DNA of 7,645 nucleotides, taken from assembly GCA_003527885.1 (NCBI GenBank), contig DPWB01000307.1:1-7645 (forward strand), given 5' to 3'. This DNA is from Candidatus Competibacteraceae bacterium (lineage in GTDB: Bacteria > Pseudomonadota > Gammaproteobacteria > Competibacterales > Competibacteraceae). A program made the position numbers and the translations under genes. Within the stretch, counting starts at the first letter, position 1, and each line of letters starts with the position of its first letter. Of this stretch, positions 1-4,486 are shown piece by piece. Below the pieces are notes generated by a model. The model did no database searches and was not told the DNA's origin. It saw only the letters and a program-made list of their open reading frames with translations.

Positions 1-95
1 CCTATGTTGTTGTATGTTTTTTTTTTTTTCAAGCAGAAGACGGCATACGAGATCTAGTACGGTCTCGTGGGCTCGGAGATGTGTATAAGAGACAG
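1..95. other. Illumina P7 / i7 index / Nextera adapter contamination (non-genomic)
   Basis: Positions 30-53 match the Illumina P7 flow-cell oligonucleotide. Positions 54-61 (CTAGTACG) are an 8-base i7 index, corresponding to Nextera N702, read as CGTACTAG on the other strand. Positions 62-95 match the Nextera read-2 transposase adapter, ending in the Tn5 mosaic end (AGATGTGTATAAGAGACAG, 77-95). A run of 13 T at 17-29 and a low-complexity tail at 1-16 fit read-through past the end of the template, viewed in reverse complement. The stretch is therefore a sequencing artefact joined to the contig end. Genomic sequence begins at 96. Confidence 0.98.
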
Positions 96-584
96 GTCTA
101 TCAACCATGCGTGGTCTGAACTGCCAGCAACCGGTGAAGCTGACCAGAAGTAGTCCTCTGTCAGGGGCGGAAAATTAGGAAACTGGCTTAGGTTGATCGC
201 CGGCCAGAAACAGCCCTGCTCCACCAACGATTGGAGTTCATTGAGATTGGGGACGCGCCAATCGCTATAACTCATGTTCTGAGTCCCCGCCACGCCTGCA
301 TTGACGGCATCGGCCCGTGCAAAAGCGCCCTGCCAAGTATAAAAGGCGGACGAGCCCGTACAGGTTCCACTGGCCCAGATTTGACCCTCGGCGCAGCGTT
401 TCCAAACTAAGCCGGTGGGCGTGTGCGTCACCATGCCAGCGCCGGCGTCCGCAAAATCTCCACTGGGCGTGGTGAGCGCATAACCTTCCGGACAGGCCTG
501 CTGAGCCCAAGCTGGGCCAGCCAACAGTACAATAATCCACATCATGGGGGCGATACGAGCAAACCAGCGGATCGGAATAGCCAT
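96..584 (-). CDS. Exported DUF1566 domain protein, 3' end missing (contig edge)
   Basis: The ATG at 584-582 is preceded by AGAAGG (599-594) at 9-base spacing. The 163 genuine residues start with a Sec signal peptide: basic R6/R10, a hydrophobic stretch at about 11-23, and a likely cleavage after AWA (25-27), so the product should be periplasmic or secreted. The rest resembles the DUF1566 / Lcl C-terminal domain: TGLVWKRC (57-64), the W84 region, SDWRVPNLNELQSLVE (107-122), and YFWSASP (145-151). The domain's role is unknown; it is common in exported proteins of proteobacteria. The reading frame continues into the adapter, where 13 residues (LSLIHISEPTRPY) and a TAG stop are artefactual. The true C-terminus, probably only a few tens of residues given the position within the domain, is missing. 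The gene lies 79 bases downstream of a paralogous gene and may be co-transcribed with it. Family call is good; function unknown. Confidence 0.85.
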
Positions 585-663
585 ATTCGAATGCCTTCTG
601 TTAAAGGTTTTTTGTCAGCAGGCAGAGGTAGCTGTCATGACTGAAAACTGTCAAAAAAGAAAA

Positions 664-1524
664 TTATTTTCCAACGCGCACCAAACGAACGGGCATGGAG
701 TAAACCCGTTTTATTAATGGAACCTCAATCCGGGGGAAAGCGTCACCAGCGCCGCTTAGAAAATGCACGCCCAATGCTGTCTTTGCGTATAAAGCACTAG
801 GTAGGCCAGCTTCCGCAGACGGCGAACCCGACCAGAAAAACGACGCCGGGGTGTTGGGAAAATAAGCCGGGTCGATGGCAGGATTTGTGCGGCCTCGATC
901 AGCGATAGTGTATAGCTCCTTAAAGGTCGGCAGACGCCAGTCGGTATGGCTGCACAGACCAACCCCATTGACATCCGCCACGAATTTTTCAGTATCGCAT
1001 CGCCCTGCGGTCTGACAAGTTCCACCGCTGGGCTCACCGGTCATGCCATCATAGCTGTGCACGCTGTCGTACCAAGAGTAGGTATGATTCTGGTGGCGCA
1101 GGTGCGTGGGATCATTAGCCTTCACTTCCCACATCAGGCCGGTGTTGTTGTCGTAAGTGCAGGCCCAGTCGTTGGGATCGCCGCCCAAGGTAGCGCTGGC
1201 GGGCAATACTGTGCCGCTGTTGCTGATCTTGCTGAAATCAAAACCGTTGGGATTGCCGTTAACCGTGCCTGCGCTCCCGCCCACCTTGGGCAAAAACCCC
1301 TTGACCGCCGCCGCGTCGCGACCGTAACGAGCGTCCTGCGCGCCGTGCGTCGGCAATGGCTGACAGGAGGTGCTGGGGTTGACTGATGTATCCGCGCCTG
1401 CGGCATGTTCCCGGCAGATATCGATGCCAGTATCGTTGAGCGGGCTAGACCAGCCAACCGGCAAAATGAAGCATCCACTTATAAAACCCGCGACGATACC
1501 TATCGAAATAGGATGACAACGCAT
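664..1524 (-). CDS. Predicted DUF1566 lipoprotein
   Basis: This is a complete 286-residue protein. The ATG at 1524-1522 is preceded by GAGGAG (1539-1534) with a 9-base gap, which supports the start. The N-terminus has a hydrophobic segment ending in a lipobox, I15-S16-G17-C18, so lipid attachment at C18 and membrane anchoring are predicted, although the basic n-region is weak (R2, H4). Residues 61-74 carry a QDARYGRDAA motif and residues 94-100 GFDFSKI. Both resemble linker segments I associate with proteobacterial DUF1566 proteins. The DUF1566 / Lcl C-terminal domain spans about 118-285: DWACTYDNNTGLMWEVK (119-135), DWRLPTFKELYTIAD (195-209), FFWSGSP (229-235), and a C-terminal VYSMPVRLVR (274-283). 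Cysteines C122, C170, C176 and C191 may form disulfides outside the cytoplasm. The function is unknown. It is the upstream member of a tandem pair on the minus strand and is divergent from the alcohol dehydrogenase cluster. Its base composition is visibly less GC-rich than that cluster. Confidence 0.88.
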   Translation of the reverse strand: MRCHPISIGIVAGFISGCFILPVGWSSPLNDTGIDICREHAAGADTSVNPSTSCQPLPTHGAQDARYGRDAAAVKGFLPKVGGSAGTVNGNPNGFDFSKISNSGTVLPASATLGGDPNDWACTYDNNTGLMWEVKANDPTHLRHQNHTYSWYDSVHSYDGMTGEPSGGTCQTAGRCDTEKFVADVNGVGLCSHTDWRLPTFKELYTIADRGRTNPAIDPAYFPNTPASFFWSGSPSAEAGLPSALYAKTALGVHFLSGAGDAFPRIEVPLIKRVYSMPVRLVRVGK

Positions 1525-1694
1525 GACTCCGCTCTCCTCGTCAATTCGTTCAACTCAAAACATCCTTTCCCGCAACGTAATTTCCTGAATACCAATGTGA
1601 TTAGATTAAGGTAAAGCCAAAAAAATATACAACTAACCTCTAATTGAGCACATAAAAATTTTCTCGAAAGCAAAGATCGTAACACGCTGCACGC

Positions 1695-1727
1695 ACTGTC
1701 ACGGCATGGCACAGTACCCGTGACAGT
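1695..1727. promoter_or_regulatory. 10-bp perfect inverted repeat, candidate operator or hairpin
   Basis: ACTGTCACGG (1695-1704) and CCGTGACAGT (1718-1727) are exact reverse complements separated by 13 bases. The repeat lies in the divergent intergenic region, 171 bases upstream of the lipoprotein start and about 315 bases upstream of the dehydrogenase start. A dimeric regulator site or an RNA hairpin are both possible. The sequence does not identify a regulator family. The A/T runs of a Rho-independent terminator are absent. Confidence 0.45.
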
Positions 1728-1758
1728 CCGTGTAACGATTGTTTCGCAATTTTCGCGC

Positions 1759-1774
1759 GCGTGCTGGAGCACGC
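1759..1774. promoter_or_regulatory. 16-bp dyad (7-bp arms, GG centre), candidate regulator site
   Basis: GCGTGCT (1759-1765) and AGCACGC (1768-1774) are perfect reverse complements around a 2-base centre. Such compact symmetry suits a protein-binding operator better than an RNA hairpin, although a 6-bp stem with a TGGA loop could form. It sits just upstream of the AT-rich segment that probably holds the promoter for the plus-strand dehydrogenase. No regulator gene is present in the window. Confidence 0.4.
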
Positions 1775-1882
1775 TTCGCTCAAGACCTTTTTTTCCATTT
1801 TTAATCTTTATCTAACAAAAACTTAAAAAATTTTCAACCAAGCACCAATTTTGGCGCGCTTGTTGATACGGCCTCCCTCAAG

Positions 1883-2019
1883 CCGGCGGGCGAGCATCCG
1901 CTGCCCGACCGGCGCTCATAAAACGATTGCCGGACGCTTCGGGCCTTACCGGCCGAACCCGCACCAAAGGCAACGTCCCGCCACCGGCGGGAAAAACGAC
2001 ACGGATATTGAGCCGTGTC
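1883..2019 (+). promoter_or_regulatory. Four tandem potential stem-loops in the leader of the alcohol dehydrogenase gene
   Basis: Stem-loop 1 pairs 1883-1892 with 1904-1914 (GCCGG+CGGGC against GCCCG+CCGGC, one bulged A), and an inner AGC/GCT closes an ATCC loop. Stem-loop 2 pairs 1938-1945 with 1951-1957 (TTCGGGCC against GGCCGAA, one bulged G). Stem-loop 3 pairs 1976-1982 with 1986-1992 (TCCCGCC / ACC loop / GGCGGGA). Stem-loop 4 pairs 1998-2004 with 2013-2019 (GACACGG / CCGTGTC, 8-base loop). The ribosome binding site follows 11 bases later. This looks like a structured 5' untranslated leader, but GC-rich DNA forms hairpins readily and I recognise no known riboswitch class. There is no U-tract, so a simple terminator is unlikely. 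Confidence 0.4.
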
Positions 2020-2030
2020 CGTAACCCTAC

Positions 2031-2037
2031 GAGGAGG
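2031..2037 (+). promoter_or_regulatory. Strong ribosome binding site that fixes the GTG start at 2044
   Basis: GAGGAGG lies 6 bases before a GTG codon at 2044-2046. The frame is open further upstream to an ATG at 1927, but the extra 39 residues are low-complexity, Arg/Pro/Thr-rich, match nothing I know in iron-type alcohol dehydrogenases, and overlap the stem-loops. The family's N-terminus (LWQFPIKEFHRIPRGLLG) begins right after this GTG. Confidence 0.85.
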
Positions 2038-2043
2038 TCCACC

Positions 2044-3306
2044 GTGGAAGCTCACAAACTCTGGCAGTTCCCGATCAAGGAATTTCACCGCATCCCGCGC
2101 GGGTTGCTCGGCCCCGGCGCTTACGAAATGATCGGCGTGGAGGCTAAAAAGCTCGGCTTCAAGCGCTGCTTGGTCTCGACGTCCGGCCTGCGCGGCACCG
2201 GCATCGTCGAAGATGTCGTCGGCAAGATCAAATACCGCGATATCGATGTCGTGCTCTATGACAAGGTGGAATCCAATCCCAAGGATTACAACGTCATGGA
2301 CATGGCCGACCTTTACACGCGCGAGAAGTGCGACAGTTTCATCTCCATCGGCGGCGGCAGCGTGACCGACGCCACCAAGGGCGCGCGGATCGTGGTCTCC
2401 CACGACGGCCGCAACGTCAACGAATTCGACGGCTTCAACAAATCCGACAACCCCAACAACCCGCCCCACATTGCCGTCAACACCACCGCCGGCACCGGGT
2501 CGGAAACCAGTTGGGCTTACGTCATCACCGACACCACCTCGGAAAAAGCCCCGTACAAATGGCTCGGCATGGACGAAAACGTCCCGGTGACGCTGAGCAT
2601 CAACGATCCGGTGCTGCATTTCTCGATGCCGCCCGACCTGACCGCGTTTTGCGGTTTCGACGTGCTGGCCCACGCCTCCGAGCCTTACGTCTCGCGGATC
2701 GACTTCATCCCGAGTCTGGGCAGCGCGCTGCTCGGCATCGAAATGGTGGCGCAAAACCTGCGTCGCGCGGTGTACGAGCCGCTCAATTACGAAGCCCGCC
2801 TCAACATGATGTACGCCTCCTACATCTCGGCGCAGGCGTTCAACAGCGGCGGCTTGGGCATCATCCACTCGATTTCCCACGCGGTCAGCGCCTTTTACGA
2901 CTCGCATCACGGCCTGAACAACGCGATCGCCCTGCCGCGGGTCTGGGAATACAACATGCCGACCAACTACAAACGCTTCCGCGACATCGCCAAGGCGATG
3001 GGCGAAAACGTGGACGGCCTGTCGGATGTATCCGCCGCCGAACGGGCGGTCGAGGCGGCGATCCGCTTGAGCAAGGACTTGCAAATCCCCGCCAATTTCA
3101 CCAGCGTCGGCGCGTACACCAAGTCGCAGGTGGGCAAGGGCCGTTACGCCGAACTGGGCGGTCCCAAGATCGTCGGCGATGACCGGGATGTGGACCGCAT
3201 CACCAAGCACGTGCTGGGAGACGGCTCGACGCCGGGCAACGCCCGCGATTGCAGCTACGAGTCGGTGGCGCCGGTCGTCCGCCACTCCTTGACCGGCGCC
3301 TATTAA
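2044..3306 (+). CDS. Iron-type alcohol dehydrogenase, NDMA-dependent methanol dehydrogenase (Mno/Mdo)-like
   Basis: The product is 420 residues, starting at GTG 2044 with GAGGAGG 6 bases upstream. It is a group III metal-dependent alcohol dehydrogenase. The nucleotide-binding part has GGGSVTD (103-109) and TTAGTGSE (147-154). Metal ligands match the FucO pattern: D206 and H210 in FDVLAH, H275 in IIHSISHA, and H289 in DSHHG, with the 4- and 14-residue spacings of the family. The whole chain reads like the actinobacterial nicotinoprotein methanol dehydrogenases, for example the N-terminal LWQFPIKEFHRIPRGLLG, VLYDKVESNPKDYNVM (70-85), and AFNSGGLGIIHSISHA (265-280). Those enzymes are cytoplasmic decamers with tightly bound NAD(H), oxidise methanol, ethanol or other primary alcohols to aldehydes, and depend on an external acceptor. 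Substrate here is inferred from family only. It is the first gene of a plus-strand cluster ending in an aldehyde dehydrogenase, which suits stepwise oxidation of a primary alcohol. An ordinary NAD(P)-dependent primary alcohol dehydrogenase remains an alternative. I assign no gene symbol because the subfamily was recognised from memory. Confidence 0.9.
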   Translation: MEAHKLWQFPIKEFHRIPRGLLGPGAYEMIGVEAKKLGFKRCLVSTSGLRGTGIVEDVVGKIKYRDIDVVLYDKVESNPKDYNVMDMADLYTREKCDSFISIGGGSVTDATKGARIVVSHDGRNVNEFDGFNKSDNPNNPPHIAVNTTAGTGSETSWAYVITDTTSEKAPYKWLGMDENVPVTLSINDPVLHFSMPPDLTAFCGFDVLAHASEPYVSRIDFIPSLGSALLGIEMVAQNLRRAVYEPLNYEARLNMMYASYISAQAFNSGGLGIIHSISHAVSAFYDSHHGLNNAIALPRVWEYNMPTNYKRFRDIAKAMGENVDGLSDVSAAERAVEAAIRLSKDLQIPANFTSVGAYTKSQVGKGRYAELGGPKIVGDDRDVDRITKHVLGDGSTPGNARDCSYESVAPVVRHSLTGAY

Positions 3307-3357
3307 AACCGGTTGCCGCTTGGACTAAGCCCTTTTACGGAGCCTTTCCCTGAAGGT

Positions 3358-3389
3358 CCGACCCGTCGGTCATACGCCGGCGGGTCCGG
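3358..3389 (+). promoter_or_regulatory. Intercistronic stem-loop just upstream of the MoxR gene
   Basis: Positions 3360-3369 pair with 3377-3386 over ten consecutive base pairs, including one G-U, around a 7-base loop (TCATACG). After a bulged C at 3387, two further pairs form (3358-3359 with 3388-3389). There is no T-run afterwards, so a standard Rho-independent terminator is not supported. It sits in the 97-base gap after the dehydrogenase stop and 3 bases before the ribosome binding site of the next gene. It could stabilise the dehydrogenase mRNA, allow processing, or dampen translation of the downstream genes. Confidence 0.5.
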
Positions 3390-3403
3390 CCCGGAGTCGG
3401 CGC

Positions 3404-4486
3404 ATGTTCGAATCCATCGAGCACACCATCGCGCGGCTGCGCGAGCAGCATTACCTCTGCGACCGCAAGCTGGCGACCGTCGCTTTTTTGGCCTTGCAAA
3501 TGCAAAAGCCGATCCTGATCGAAGGGCCGGCCGGCGTGGGCAAGACCGAACTGGCGAAAGCGGTTTCCGCCGCGCTGGGGCGCTCCCTGATCCGGCTGCA
3601 ATGCTACGGCGGGCTGGATGAAGCTCACGCCCTGTACGAGTGGGAGTACGGCAAGCAACTGCTCTACACCCAGATCCTGCGCGACAAGATCGGCCGGCTG
3701 TTCGAGGGCGTCGACGGGCTGCACGAGGCGGTCGCGCGCCTGAACCTGCACGAGGACGTGTTTTTTTCCGAGCGTTTCCTGGTGCGCCGCCCCATCCTTC
3801 AGGCCATCGACTCGCCCGCTCCGGTGGTGCTGCTGATCGACGAACTCGACCGCGCCGAAGAGCAGTTCGAGGCCTTCCTGCTGGAAGTGCTGAGCGATTT
3901 TCAGGTCACGGTGCCGGAAATCGGCACCGTCAAGGCCAAGACCATCCCCTACGTCATCATCACCAGCAACAACACCCGCGATTTGAGCGATGCGCTCAAA
4001 CGCCGTTGCCTGCACCTGTTCATCGACTATCCCGACGAACAGCGCGAGCTGGAAATCGTCCGCATGAAAGTGCCGGACCTGCGCGAAACCCTGGCCGCGC
4101 AAGTGGTCGCGGTGATCCGCCGCTTGCGCGCCCTGGATTTGCGCAAAGCCCCCAGCATCAGCGAAACCCTGGATTGGGCGCGGGCGCTGGTGCTGCTCGA
4201 CGCCGACGTGCTGACGCCGACCCTGCTGGAGGAAACGTTGCATTTATTGGTCAAGTACGACCGCGACACCCAGCGGGTCAACGAGCGATTGAACTGGATC
4301 GCCGAACCGGTTCAGGATCCGAACCAAACGCCGTCTTCCCCCGCGCCAGTCGCGGCGACTTCCGGCCCGCCGCAGCAGCCGGCCGAGCCTCAACCCGGCG
4401 ATATGGAACAGCGCCGGCAGGAGCACACCGCCCGCTATTTCACCAGCTATCGCGGCCGCACCGACGGCCGCACCGGCGGCGCGTGA
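3404..4486 (+). CDS. MoxR-family AAA+ ATPase (CoxD-like)
   Basis: The product is 360 residues. GGAG (3393-3396) precedes the ATG by 7 bases. AAA+ signatures are in order: Walker A GPAGVGKT (41-48), Walker B VLLIDE (142-147), sensor 1 SNN (188-190), and arginine-finger candidates R200/R201 in LKRRC. The C-terminal lid carries PSISETLDWARAL (250-262). Residues about 303-335 form a Pro/Ala/Gln-rich tail, possibly a flexible linker. MoxR ATPases are cytoplasmic hexamers that work with VWA-domain partners to mature or activate enzymes: NorQ/NorD for nitric oxide reductase, CbbQ/CbbO for Rubisco, and CoxD/CoxE for CO dehydrogenase. The next gene encodes such a partner and overlaps the stop codon by one base, so the two are almost certainly translated together. 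A role in metal insertion or reactivation of the neighbouring dehydrogenase is inference from context. All key ATPase residues are present. Confidence 0.92.
   Translation: MFESIEHTIARLREQHYLCDRKLATVAFLALQMQKPILIEGPAGVGKTELAKAVSAALGRSLIRLQCYGGLDEAHALYEWEYGKQLLYTQILRDKIGRLFEGVDGLHEAVARLNLHEDVFFSERFLVRRPILQAIDSPAPVVLLIDELDRAEEQFEAFLLEVLSDFQVTVPEIGTVKAKTIPYVIITSNNTRDLSDALKRRCLHLFIDYPDEQRELEIVRMKVPDLRETLAAQVVAVIRRLRALDLRKAPSISETLDWARALVLLDADVLTPTLLEETLHLLVKYDRDTQRVNERLNWIAEPVQDPNQTPSSPAPVAATSGPPQQPAEPQPGDMEQRRQEHTARYFTSYRGRTDGRTGGA

Larger units (their letters stand above)
1525..2043. other. Divergent intergenic region, AT-rich promoter zone plus structured leader
   Basis: About 520 bases separate the start of the minus-strand lipoprotein gene from the start of the plus-strand dehydrogenase. 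Positions 1560-1690 and 1785-1855 are AT-rich, with A and T runs, and most likely hold promoters for both directions. I could not identify a convincing -35/-10 pair for either. Two inverted repeats lie at 1695-1727 and 1759-1774. From about 1860 the composition becomes GC-rich and four potential hairpins follow one another up to the ribosome binding site at 2031-2037. No plausible protein-coding gene, tRNA or insertion sequence was seen in the stretch. Confidence 0.7.

Noticed and set aside
54..95. C-terminal 13 residues and TAG stop of the leftmost minus-strand reading frame
   Set aside because: They are encoded by the Nextera adapter and index, so the gene is treated as truncated at base 96.
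608..658. Inverted repeat TTTTTTGTCAG / CTGTCAAAAAA between the two DUF1566 genes, as a terminator
   Set aside because: It has one mismatch, a 29-base loop and mostly A-T pairs; there is no GC-rich stem, so chance pairing of A and T runs is likelier.
1500..1772. Minus-strand 90-codon open frame upstream of the lipoprotein gene
   Set aside because: It overlaps the lipoprotein start in another frame, has unusual Cys/Arg/Leu composition and no ribosome binding site that I can see.
1765..1780. Possible sigma-54 promoter (GG, 10 bases, GC)
   Set aside because: Only the GG/GC dinucleotides and spacing fit; the rest (TGGAGC, TCGCT) departs from TGGCAC and TTGCW, and the site coincides with a dyad that explains the same bases.
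1927..2043. N-terminal extension of the alcohol dehydrogenase from an upstream ATG
   Set aside because: The extra residues are low-complexity and unlike the family, the strong Shine-Dalgarno is at 2031-2037, and known family N-termini begin right after GTG 2044.
1834..3285. Long minus-strand open frame of 483 codons opposite the alcohol dehydrogenase
   Set aside because: It is rich in Arg, Val, His and Asp with no domain motifs, and mirrors a well-recognised gene; such antisense frames are expected under G/C-ending codon bias.
3335..4243. Minus-strand open frame of 302 codons opposite the ATPase
   Set aside because: It has no recognisable motifs, and the sense strand carries complete AAA+ signatures.
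3640..4485. Upstream extension of the VWA reading frame through the ATPase gene
   Set aside because: The translated sequence is Arg/Ala/Pro-rich shadow of the ATPase; the ATG at 4486 overlapping the ATPase stop is the natural start.
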